From the NCBI GenBank assembly GCA_946894095.1, contig OX335641.1, positions 7,582,501 through 7,646,500 of the forward strand: a stretch of 64,000 nt of DNA. The letters are read 5' to 3'. The notes beneath the pieces are model-generated. The model was not told where the DNA came from, did no database searches, and was given only the letters and a program-made list of their open reading frames with translations. Origin of the DNA: Incurvaria masculella. Taxonomy: Eukaryota > Arthropoda > Insecta > Lepidoptera > Incurvariidae. Position 1 is the first letter of the stretch. Each line of letters opens with the position of its first letter. Shown piece after piece: positions 1 through 9,821 of the stretch. The position numbers were made by a program, and so were the translations under genes.

Positions 1-152
1 GCTCGACGGTTCTCAATATAAACAAGGTATCAAAGCTATCGAACATCGCTGAAAAAAGTGTACTGATTTAAAAGGAGACTATGTAGAGAAATAAAAAGTA
101 ATTAAAAAAAAGAAATTTGTTTTATCTGTTAGTTCGGTTATTTCGGGACCAC

Positions 153-229
153 CCTCGTAATTTAGCCTGCTCCGCCAGCAACTTCTGCATGTTTTTCACC
201 AGGTCAAAAACAGGTTTGAATTCAGCCAG
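153..229 (-). CDS. kmr: Tentative exon: second LAEFKPVFDLVKNMQKL block
   Basis: An acceptor (TTTGTTTAG) precedes 229 and a possible donor (GTGGTC) follows 153. Only phase 0 is open: LAEFKPVFDLVKNMQKLLAE then QAKLRG. It resembles the block in the neighbouring exon (KPVFDLVKNMQKL versus KPLVHLVDNMVKL, 9 of 13 identical). The preceding exon's better donor leaves phase 2, which would give a stop here, so this is either an alternative exon using another donor, or a decaying exon duplicate. The rest of the gene lies off the left edge. Confidence 0.45.
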
Positions 230-265
230 CTAAACAAAGACTATAGTGTGTGAGGGGACACAAAC

Positions 266-519
266 CTCCGCTGCTCCTCCGCCTGCTCCGCGAGCACCTT
301 CTGCCGCAGCCGCTGGTTCCTCTCGAGGCGGTCCACTGTGGCGGTGGGCATCGCGGGCCGGTTGTACAGCGAGCCCAGCTTTACCATGTTGTCCACCAGG
401 TGGACCAGGGGTTTGCTCTTCTCGTACTGCTGCTCGAGCTCGGCTAGCTGCAACTTCAGCTGCTCGAGCCGTTGCAAACTCTCCTGCCGCTCCAGACCGG
501 AGAGCGAGCCGAGGCAGTC
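266..519 (-). CDS. kmr: Exon: coiled coil with KPLVHLVDNMVKLGSLY block
   Basis: Acceptor AATTGCAG precedes 519; the donor after 266 is GTTTGT (phase 2). It reads DCLGSLSGLERQESLQRLEQ, LKLQLAELEQQYEKSKPLVH, LVDNMVKLGSLYNRPAMPTA and TVDRLERNQRLRQKVLAEQA. Heptad-like Leu spacing shows a coiled coil; the KPLVxLVxNMVKL block looks highly constrained. Without splicing the frame stops within about ten codons, so a downstream exon is expected. If the less likely GTGTCC donor four bases on were used, the exon would end in phase 0. Confidence 0.87.
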
Positions 520-605
520 CTGCAATTAGTTGTTATCGTTGAGGTTGTTTTATAGCAATAAAAAATAGGGATCGAATAAAAATCATAAACAAAATAAAAT
601 AAAAC

Positions 606-803
606 CTTAATGCTATTAATCTGCGCGGCAGTGTGCGCGGCTGCATGATGAGTGGCCGCACGTCGCCTTCGGAGCTGGATCAGCAGTAGCACAAGCTCCT
701 CGTGGGAGCGCCCCAACAGTTCGCCCGCCGTCAGGTTGGCGCTCAGCAGCTGCTCTACCGACGGCGACAGTACCAACCCGCCACCAGCAGGGGAGGGTTC
801 GTT
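606..803 (-). CDS. kmr: Exon: start of C-terminal coiled-coil region
   Basis: Acceptor GTTGGAAATCAG (after a C/T-rich stretch) precedes 803; donor GTTTTA follows 606. It is 66 codons, phase 0 at both ends. It reads NEPSPAGGGLVLSPSVEQLL, SANLTAGELLGRSHEELVLL and LIQLRRRRAATHHAAAHTAA. The segment GELLGRSHEELVLLLIQLRR is a hydrophobic/charged helical block that I take to be the conserved start of the PLEKHA-family coiled coil, used for self-association or partner binding. GC-rich coding bias. The donor is weaker than the consensus. Confidence 0.87.
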
Positions 804-965
804 CTGATTTCCAACGGGAGAGCAACGCAAGAATAAATAAAAAGTAAAACAAAGAGAAAAAGAAAAAAATATTCCGATGAATTGAGAACCTCCTCCTTTC
901 TTTTGAATTCGGTTAAAAAACGCAACCATGCTTGATGAAGAAAAATTCGTTAGCAACGTTCTTAC

Positions 966-977
966 TTGCCCCACGTT
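966..977 (-). CDS. kmr: Candidate 12-nt microexon (Asn-Val-Gly-Gln)
   Basis: A strong acceptor (ATATATGCATTTCAG) and a strong donor (GTAAGA) flank exactly 12 bases encoding NVGQ. Phase 0 on both sides matches the exons upstream (ending 2646) and downstream (starting 803). Inclusion would add four residues just before the coiled-coil exon. Support is splice-site quality and phase only; a pair of decoy sites cannot be excluded. Confidence 0.5.
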
Positions 978-2645
978 CTGAAATGCATATATTGCAGAGA
1001 TTGCATTACACGACCGTTTATTAACTTTATTTATTTATTTAATTATTGTATTTTTAGACCGATAGGTAACACAATATAACAACCTAAGATCTTAAAATGT
1101 TGAAAATAACATTAGGGCAATGCAATGGTTTCGTTACACAAATCATTATAATCACAAAAAATTTAATTACATGGTTTCATCATATTGTTTTTAAACATTA
1201 TAGAAATAAAAATTAAAAGTCCTATAATATTAATGATTCTATAAGTTCCAAATTTCTCATATTCACTCCCGTGAACGTTATGTTGACATAAGGGATGTGA
1301 CTGTAGACCGAGCACAGACCGTACAAAGCGCGCACGGTTGAGAGCATGTGCACCGTGTACGCTGTCAAATAGCTGTCATTAAGCGCGTTTATCTATAGTT
1401 CTCTGATCGTGTGCACTTGTATTCTGAAATACCGAAGGCCTTTCGCCGTTTGATAGTCTAGTTTGACAATTCTAGACCTAAAATAACCACTCTCGAGATT
1501 GTGGTTGTTAGCAGTGATATTAATTCGGAACACACGCATTCACTGTTTTTGCTTTCTCTGCGTAACAGTAGTAAAAATATATATATATTTTTTTGTATTC
1601 GACCTGACATGGATGGCTAATACCACACAACTACCGTTATGATATTAGCCCAATACATTCCCGAAGGAATTAGGTGCCATGCCAGGACCTTCCCTTTATG
1701 AGCACGGCTACATTAAACTGGGTGGAAGACAAGGACAATTTTTCATTGCCGCTTCGACCATCTTTTCATATAATGCAATGGTACCAACCCGGGCGGGCTT
1801 AAACCCTACCACCTAGTAGGGGAAGGGGACCTACATATACGCCTACCTACATACCTATATATACGCTTCATAGCTTAATTATGTTAATTTGAGATTGTAT
1901 TACATATTTACCGCAAGCTGACGGCAAAAGCGGCTATATTGGAGCTCTTGTTAATAGGTAAGTCGTTCACAAGGCCCGGACTTCTGTTTCCCTTGGGAAC
2001 GAAAAACAAGAACAACTTTTTCCATTTCCGATCATAAAGATCGAAGAAGAAGGCGCAGTCAAAACGTGGTTTAATAATGAAGATATAAAACTAAATGCTG
2101 TGATCACCACTTGAGTCAGCCCGGATGAAAGATTGAAAGATGCGATGGCTAGTTGGACCCGGCATGATGCTAGTGAACGGGTGCTGTTTGTGGGGACTGG
2201 CCTGCTCCAATTGGCAACATCTCAAATGGCTACAGTCTTTGCAAAAATACTGATATGCACACGGCATAAATTGTTGATTTTTGTGTGGATATTTTTTTCT
2301 GTGTTTTCTTTATGTAATTAATGGTAAATACTAACCGTTAATGTAAAACTGTTTTTTGTGTAAAACAAAAAAAAATTGTTAATAACACAAACAAGTACGA
2401 ATATGTTGTATATCTGTAAGCAGCAGCAAACGTTTTTGTAAACTAAGAGGACGTTTAAGTTGACTTCACTGTGATTGCTCAACTGGATTATGATAAAATA
2501 TGAAAACTCCGAGTGCAGGGTACTGCCTATTTGATGATGAATAAACAATTACATTAGATAGCCAGTTTTTTTTAACTATTTCTGTGTGCCTTAAAAGTGC
2601 GTAGCGGTGTTAATTTGACTAAAGCCTCATGTAGAGCATATGTAC
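978..2645. other. Intron, mostly unannotated
   Basis: Apart from the SINE at 1601-1834, AT-rich sequence with a short GC-balanced stretch at 1920-2260 that looks like an old degraded element but matches nothing I know. Confidence 0.5.
1601..1834 (-). mobile_element. SINE body, 5'-truncated, tRNA-type subfamily
   Basis: Minus-oriented copy: tail GACATGGATGGCTAATACCA, the diagnostic CCCGAAGGAATTAGGTGCCA, body TTCATTGCCGCTTCGACCAT and TACCAACCCGGGCGGGC. The head is missing beyond the CTAGTAGGGGAAGGGGACC end. Lies in the intron between 2646 and 977. Confidence 0.8.
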
Positions 2646-2765
2646 CGTGTCGTCGCCGTGTGTGTGCCGACGGACGCGCGGGCTGACTGCACGGACCGGC
2701 TGCTGCGACTGTCGCGACGGCGAGCGGGCGGTCGCCCACGACTCCTCCGCGCTGCCCACGCTCAG
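2646..2765 (-). CDS. kmr: Exon with PVRAVSPRVR motif, copy 2 (120 bp)
   Basis: Acceptor TTGTATTGCAG precedes 2765; the donor at 2645 (GTACAT) is weak but keeps phase 0. The 40 codons read LSVGSAEESWATARSPSRQS, then QQPVRAVSPRVRRHTHGDDT. Third-codon positions are almost all G/C, in sharp contrast with the flanking introns, which argues for real coding sequence. It repeats the ten-residue motif of the previous exon exactly. Both ends are phase 0, so it may be a cassette exon. If the weak donor is not used, the frame runs into a stop within about ten codons. Confidence 0.75.
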
Positions 2766-3145
2766 CTGCAATACAACCACCACCTCATTCTCTATCTTAC
2801 CTGGTGGGGCTACTCATGAATCGTTATCACAACTAGTAGCCTTCATTCTCTAAATTGAATTTTTTTTTTCAAAATGGCTGTTTTTCGATAGCTGTAAATA
2901 AGCAAAACAGTGCCTTCAAACCGTACAATGATTCACACTGGCTAAGTAACCAATTTCTCAGATTCCTTTAAATTGCAATATGTGTGCATATAATTGCATA
3001 TAACATGGATTAGCAATGAGTTTGAGAAAACTAGCTATCTAAATAAATTCCTGTTTAACTAGTACATATTGAAATGCGTGCCAAATGCACTTAAAAATCG
3101 GCACATTGTTGATGTTTCATATTGAATATTATAATGGGTGCTTAC

Positions 3146-3366
3146 ATTTTGTTGTGAATTGGAGAAGTTTTGCGAGCCATAAACGCCGTCCTGAGACTTG
3201 TCCTCCACCCAGCGAACTCGTGGGCTCACCGCACGCACCGGTATATTATTGTCGCGTCCACTACGACCGATTGACGTGTTGCTTCCAACGAATGACTTCT
3301 TGGCTAAGGGCTGCTGATTTGTATGTGCGTTAGGTCCTACTGTTGCGCCGGTCATGGATACTGATG
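3146..3366 (-). CDS. kmr: Exon with PVRAVSPRVR motif, copy 1
   Basis: Acceptor CTTTTTAG precedes 3366 and donor GTAAGC follows 3146; 221 bp, entering phase 1 and leaving phase 0. It reads MTGATVGPNAHTNQQPLAKK, then SFVGSNTSIGRSGRDNN and IPVRAVSPRVRWVEDKSQDG. A second AG lies six bases inside the exon (CATCAG), so a tandem acceptor could add or remove two residues (Ala-Ser) without a frameshift. The motif PVRAVSPRVR recurs in the next exon. Confidence 0.85.
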
Positions 3367-3583
3367 CTAAAAAGTTAGGAAATCGTTCAGCGAGAGCCAC
3401 TTAAAATAATACCAATTGTGGCTTTTTACTAAATGATTGTTTACAAATGATATACATTATCATGACAAACAAAAATGATAAGAAATAATTGAAGCTATAA
3501 TGACTTAGCTTTGCTGATATAAAGTAGATGAAGTAACTTACGTAGTCGCACCTTAACGTTGAGCATATAATGTTAGAAGATAC

Positions 3584-6500
3584 CTTCATTGGTAGCACTG
3601 TCGGCCCCGCTGTCCGTATCCGGCTGGGGCGCCACCTCCCCCGCGCCACCAGCATCCCCCTCTAACCCGCTTGCACTAGCCGCAGTCCCTTTCTTCAATA
3701 GCCCACTCGACATCAAGTCCCACTGTCGTAAATTTTCACGATCTATCTCAAACTTCTTCTTTTTATTTCCAGTTACATCTTGACTATTTAGGGAGTTTTG
3801 GGTAGATGGATCAGATGATGATTCCACAGTAAGCTGCTCGTACACACCTTCATCAGAATGCTCTTGCAGTGTGTCCTCACATGCTAAGCTAACGTAAACA
3901 TCATTGTCATCTACTTTGATTGCAGGAGCAACTTGACCGCCTCCCAGTAAATCGGCCTTGTCGTTTCTTTTTGCAGTTCCAAAAATTTGGTTTTGGATAT
4001 CCTCATTCACATATGTTACGTTTCTGCTTATTTTCTTGTTTTTAATATCTTTCTTATCTCTTTGTGCGTACTTCATAGTATTCAAGTCCACGCTGCAGCG
4101 TCCGGGGCGGTGTGTCTCAGCCGGCAAAGAATCAAGGTCATCCATGGAACGCGCGTGTCGATGCGACGCGCGTCGCAAGTTGTCTCTCCACAAAGCATCC
4201 TCATCCCACAGCAAGTCACCTTCACATACGAGAGTATCATATGTATCTGACTCAGCATCCTCAAAAACGGTTTTAGAAGAGTTTTCGCTACTTCTAGGTG
4301 AATTGGCCGTCTCTATGATTTCTATTGATGCAATTGCAGCATTTGGACTTCCTTTGATATTCCCATTTCCGCTAATATTTCCATTTCCGCTATTATTTCC
4401 ATTTCCGCTAGTATTTGCAGAGGAATTTAGGCTTACATTCAAGCTTTGATCAGCTGTTGAAGGGGTAGCATTCTTTGAACTATAATTTGAATGTAAACTG
4501 GACATGGAATCGCGAATCTTTGGAGTTTTTATTGAAGCAGATTCATAAATATTCTTCATATCTATTTCAGGATTTTTGTCAGCAGCACTCAAAAATTCCA
4601 TGGAAACACATCTTGCTGCAGCAGCCAGTTCGAATGGTCTATCTGTGGCCAATGGCACCTGTTGGCTGTTATGTATAGGGTTGTGAATGTGGGAAATCTC
4701 ATTCTTCTTGTTCAATGGACCTCTTCGTCTTTGATTGTTAAGTTTTCTATTTACGTTTGTGTTTTTCAAAAAATGAGAAGTGGGAAGAACATTTATGTGC
4801 TCTTGAGAAGACAAGTCCGAGTAGTAATATGGTGCACTATGCTCAGTAGAACTTTCTCTGCTATGAAACACAGCTGAGCTGGAGTGGCCAGTTTCATTTT
4901 CTGTATTGCTTCTTAAGGCAATTTTATCACCTTCAAATTCCTTTATTTTATCAGCAGAAATAGCACAATTTAGATTTTTATTAAATGTGGCATCAACTTC
5001 GTCGTGATTTTTGCTGTAATAAGAAATAGGTGTAGTATTGGCTCCAATAGAACTGGTTGAACTCTGTGATCCAGTGGAGCATCTTTTTTGTGTTTCTGCT
5101 ATGCCTTTGTACAGTCTACTTGTATTAGTTGACATTTCAACTTTAGCAGTAACTAGACTGCGACCAACAGGTGTACTAGAACTTCTAGCGTGACTTACTA
5201 TGGGTTTCTTCTGTGCTGCATCATTTAAGTTATCAGCTGAAAGCAAAACTGTGGAACTTCTTTCATTTTCCAAACTAGCGTTTAACATTTGTATATTATT
5301 ATCGGATAACGGTCTATTTAACCGATTTGGCTCTTGTTTGCTCTGCAAGTTGTCTAAATATCGGTCTAAATCTACGTTATTAATTGCTTCATTAACCTGA
5401 CTACTTTCCAAAGAATCCATCTCAAAGAATGAGTCGTCTGAGAGGGGACGTCTCTTCATCATTTTCTCAATTTCCTGCTGGGTCATGCTCGGATTTCTGA
5501 ATTCTATGGCTGCATCACTTTCATTCAAACTTGTTCTTTCTGAAGATATATTAGATGGAGTTCTATCATATTTGCTACTGATATCAGACTCCAATGACAT
5601 TCGGGATGAGCCATGATCCGCACTATAACTCATCAAAGAATCAGTTTCGATGCTACGATGAGAATTATAATGATGCAGGAACGAACTCGATAAAAGTGAA
5701 CTATTCTTTAACTCGGCATCTTTTGATTTACTGTCATTTGACAAGCTAGCACGACTGTGTCGAATTTTCTCCCCTCGAAAAAGAGTATCGTGTATAGAAT
5801 GTCGACTCCCATAAATCATTAGCGAAGTAGCCTTCCTTTTAACTGTGTTTAGTTTATTAGTTTCGTCGGATTGCAGTAGCTTCAGTATGGAGTTATCTGC
5901 AGATAAGTTAGATTTGTCTAGCTTGTCCAAAACATATTTCGATAAATCGTCTCTAAAGTCCTCAGACACCTCTGTAGATGTAGGTATTGGAGGAGGAGTG
6001 AATATTTCGCTGTCGGAACTATCTTGAGCGTCCAAAACATTTCTACTTCCACGAAGATAATACGAGGCAGGCCTGAATGTATCAGATATACTGAATCTGT
6101 TGAAAGGGGTGTTAAGAGACATATCTTTTGAGCTTTCATCATCTGCGTCGGAACAATCAGACTGGTTTTTTTGTCTGATTATTTTGGCGAGTTCTTTTGA
6201 AGCTTTTTCATCCTTGCTTAATCTCTTTAGAGTTAGGTCTTTGGTGTCTGCAAAATTGGAGACTGTGTCATTGAAAACAGTTCGATTAGGTTCGATGCCA
6301 TCATCAGTATTAGCTGACAAATGATTTAACTCCATGTATACTGGCTCTACCTTCCCATTATTGACGCACACAATTTCATAAGTTTGCATCTCTTCAAATT
6401 CATTGCCTAAGTTCATCTCAACATATGGATTATCTTCAAAGCCTGCAGGCCGTGAATTGTCAAAAACACTCAAGTGTTTTATAATATTTTGATGGGCTGG

Positions 6501-7096
6501 CTCAACACAAGAGGAAGTTTTACGCGGGCTCATGGGTAGATAATGGTCTTCTGGCTGCGAGTCAGCTGGAGGAGTTTTTGTTTTTTCTTCGTCATTCTTG
6601 GATTCTATCAGTCTCCCGTTATCTTCTTCACAATTGGGTGGATTGTTCTTAGTTTCTGTATCTGATTGGTATAGAACTTCATCCAAGTCATCGTCCGTGT
6701 ACTCCATCTGCTTTTCAGATTCTGCTTCACTGTCATCTGTTTCTGGGTCCACTCTACATTCAACTGCTTTAATTAATACATTATCCGTTTGTATATTATG
6801 ATCTCGCAACGTGTTGCTCTCTTGAAGGCTGCTGTTGGATGTATTGCTTTCGTGATTTACCGGTGAGGTGCATATTATATTTTCGTATGTACATTGAGCG
6901 GTTTCACTTCTGGAGAGGGAATTGTGTTCACTTGTTTTTCGAGTATCAGGTGCCGTAGGCGACTCTTTGGTACAGCGTTGCGGGAGGGGCGGGGGGTGCT
7001 CGGTTTGTAAAATGCGAGGGCTTAACGGACTATCGGTTTGGGACCTTCCTGCCTGCGATTGCCTCCTTACATGCGGTTCAATATCCGAAGCTTGGT
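3584..7096 (-). CDS. kmr: Very long exon: acidic Ser/Asn-rich region (1,171 codons)
   Basis: Acceptor TTTATCCCAG precedes 7096 and donor GTATCT follows 3584; phase 1 in, phase 1 out, 3,513 bp without a stop. The first ~95 codons lack a strong ATG (DQASDIEPHVRRQSQAGRSQ onwards) but are in frame with the rest. Composition is Ser/Asn/Asp/Glu-rich and disordered: many DDxSF, SSDSEIFTPPP and SLESDISSKYD segments, probable phospho-sites, and a small tandem repeat of SGNGN units. Local islands that look conserved include TYDTLVCEGDLLWDEDALWR followed by RASHRHARSMDDLDSLPAE, and VYVSLACEDTLQEHSDEGVY. The uninterrupted length in AT-rich DNA is itself strong evidence of coding. I recognise no catalytic or binding domain. 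Its size explains much of why this protein exceeds vertebrate relatives. Confidence 0.93.
4360..4420 (-). repeat. Coding microrepeat, 18 bp x 3
   Basis: Three 18-bp units (CATTTCCGCTAATATTTC-type on the plus strand) encode SGNGNN/SGNGNI in the long exon. Confidence 0.8.
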
Positions 7097-7861
7097 CTGG
7101 GATAAAAATTAAAATTTCGTGTTACAACCTCAATCGAATACTATAAAAATAATTTTCCCTATACTAAACTTTTGATGCAAATAATATTTTAAATCAAACG
7201 TTAGATATTGATACATATAAATCAGGTTAGTATGAACGTCACGTGAGAGTTAGATGTTGTCTGCAATCTACCAATATATTCATAGAAGGAGATGATGTAT
7301 TCAGGTATAGCATAACCCGCCACCGCTACTATCCACACTATGCAAGTTGACTGTTAGTACTAGATACTGTTTATCCCAGCAGGCAGGAAGGTACCTCTCC
7401 GCAAAGCTAAGTCATTACGAGCCAACTTGAAACAGATACAATCACATTATATAATATTATATATTGTAAGTACATATTCATATTACAAATTATGTATTTA
7501 AGTAATTTCATGAAGTAATAATATCAACAGAATTTCTTGGTAGAATGAATTCAATGATCCTGATGACAATTTTTGCTTCATGAAAAATTACAATAAATAA
7601 AATAAGTGTATGTTATTGAATGACTAGAACTCTTACATAAACTTTTTAAAATAATAATAATAGAACAAACACTCATAAAATATGTCTTGGGAAATCTCAC
7701 CACAAAAACCTTGCAACAAAAAAATTACTTATGTGACACACATAGATTAAAATTTCTAAAACCTTAACTAGGCATGCATTACGATTTATGTAGTTCAAGG
7801 CAAACAACAACTAAAAATATAACTTTTTTCTACACCATACGCATAAATTAAAAGATCGTAC
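7097..7861. other. Intron without recognisable content
   Basis: AT-rich intron between two exons of the PH-domain gene; nothing else seen. Confidence 0.6.
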
Positions 7862-8069
7862 CTTCATCGTCGGAGGAGTAGCTATTGTAGGAGGCGTTAG
7901 TATACGTAGAAGGCTTATTCTTGAGTTGCTCTGACGCCCTGTGATGGGCCTGTCTACTCTGGTTGAGTGAGCGCGCGAGAGAGATAGATGCGGGCGTACT
8001 CTTACGAGTTAATGGAGATTGGAGCATTCGCTGTTTCCATTCCAACAAACGTTTCATTGATTCTTCTCG
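7862..8069 (-). CDS. kmr: Exon: conserved EWKQRMLQSPL segment
   Basis: Acceptor AACCTTTTCAG precedes 8069; donor GTACGA follows 7862; 208 bp, entering phase 0 and leaving phase 1. It reads REESMKRLLEWKQRMLQSPL, then TRKSTPASISLARSLNQ and NASYNSYSSDDE. The predicted amphipathic helix (MKRLLEWKQRMLQ) matches, as I recall, a short conserved block downstream of the PH domain in PLEKHA-family proteins, so it is a useful family marker. The rest is Ser-rich and ends in an acidic Ser cluster that continues into the next exon. Confidence 0.9.
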
Positions 8070-8975
8070 CTGAAAAGGTTTAAACAGTTTTGAGGTAGCA
8101 GTTTTTGAGAAGATTTTTAGCTATATTTGTGTTCAAAGATTTGAAAGACCTCGGAAATATCTGAATTGCCACAGTAGTTAAACAGTACAAAAAAATACCT
8201 AAAATGTAATGATCACAGCGTAAATTCCTTCGCTTCCTCTACATACGGAGCTACGATCTGACGTTTACGGATAAATTAATTATCCTGGTCGTTGTACATT
8301 CTCCTAGGCCACCCGGGCACGATGATTCTGCTCATTTCTGTTTTGTCAAACTTTCGTCACCCATTACCTCAACATGTCCAAAACTTCTTAACATACCCGT
8401 CGCCATACTCATAACTATATTTTTTTTATTTACAATGAAAACATTTCTCAAGGAACACATTTCTACTGCATTTATTCTGCATTCATTCCTTGTCTTCTAT
8501 ACCTAATTCTCGCTTTAATATACATAAGTGTAGGCACTAGCACACCATTATATTGCCATATTATATGTTTTTAGAGCACTTTCAGTATAATGCTAGTAAA
8601 TAATAAGTCCATGGCGTCTATTAAAGTAAAATCTTCCAGGATGGCCAGTTCTTACAGAATTATTTACTTTATATATTTTTTGCAGACCTTCGCCAGTTTC
8701 CTGTGTTTACTTCCCGTTGATAATAGTAACATAATACAGGTGTTTCACTTAAAGGAGAAAAAGAAGGACAAAGTTTAATTAACGTCAATCGTAGTCAGTC
8801 TTTGAAAATTGCGTAGTTACTTATGTAGCTTTTAACTTACTAACAAAAAATATATGGATCTACCTATTGCTAGTTTGTTAAACTATGTAACAATAGCTTA
8901 CCCAAGCAACCCGATAATCAACCCCTGGTCATAGGATAGGGCACTTCACATTCATTCCTGACGTCAAATCCTTAC
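8070..8975. other. Intron without recognisable content
   Basis: AT-rich intron; a short ORF at 8590-8778 has no support. Confidence 0.6.
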
Positions 8976-9686
8976 CTGTTGTACTTTTTTCTCTCCATCC
9001 TTCCCCTCTTCAGCGGGCGCGGCGGCGGGCAGCCGCGCGCTCGCCGACCGCATGAAGCCGTCCTGCGCGTGCGCACCGGCCCTCGCTGCCGCCACCTCCC
9101 GCACGCCCATGCTCGACCCGTCGCTCATCGCACTCCCCGTCCTCGTCTCGTACTCCTTCTGACTCTCATGCGCCGACTTCTCTTTCAGAGTCCAATTCGA
9201 GTTCAGCACTTCCAGCTCGCTGTACCGCGAGCTGTAGCTGACGTTGTCTTTTGGCGCCGGAGGGCGTTCATAACCGCTTTCATAGTTATTGTTCAGGTTG
9301 TGAGCGTACGAATCCAGTTGTTTCTGAGCCAGCCCACTAGTATATTTGGCTAAAGGCACTTGGAAGTCCTTGGAGCTCAAGCCCCTTTGCTGCAAATACT
9401 GCGCAGATTGTCGCATCTTCTCCGCGTAGCTCTCTTCCGAATAATAGCGGTCTGAGCTCGGATCATAGTAGGAGTTGATGTCTAGGCTGGACTTGGGTCT
9501 CTGCGGCTGCTTGGGCGGCTCGCAGGCGCTCTTAGGAGGCATCGTTTGGTTGAGTGTTTCATTTTTAGACTCGTACTCGAGGAAGTCAGCGCTGTGCGGC
9601 CGCTGAACGCTGGGTGTCGTCGGGTTGCTCGATTGCATTTTCTTTCTTCGCAACACCGATGGCCCATTAAATCCTTGATTGTGACT
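8976..9686 (-). CDS. kmr: Exon: disordered linker (237 codons)
   Basis: Acceptor AAATTTCAG precedes 9686, donor GTAAGG follows 8976; phase 0 at both ends, so the exon could be skipped without shifting the frame. It begins SHNQGFNGPSVLRRKKMQSS and contains PQRPKSSLDINSYYDPSSDR, a run of short polar segments (SEESYAEKMRQSAQYLQQRG), and a GC-rich Ala-heavy end (EVAAARAGAHAQDGFMRSAS, then RLPAAAPAEEGKDGEKKVQQ). No folded domain is seen. RRKKMQ and RPKSSLD resemble basophilic kinase or 14-3-3 sites, which is inference. Confidence 0.9.
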
Positions 9687-9821
9687 CTGAAATTTGTACA
9701 TTTAAATGAAATAATATTTGATTAACTTATCTAGTAGATAGTAGAATTCAATCATGCAGAGAAAAATAATAGCAAAACGATAATTTGGACACATCAGCCA
9801 CGATTACGTAAATGTACTTAC

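Noticed and set aside
456..974. A single 172-codon ORF covering the coiled-coil exon
   Set aside because: It reads through two introns; splice sites at 803/606 and 519/266 explain the conserved parts, and the rest is intron translation.
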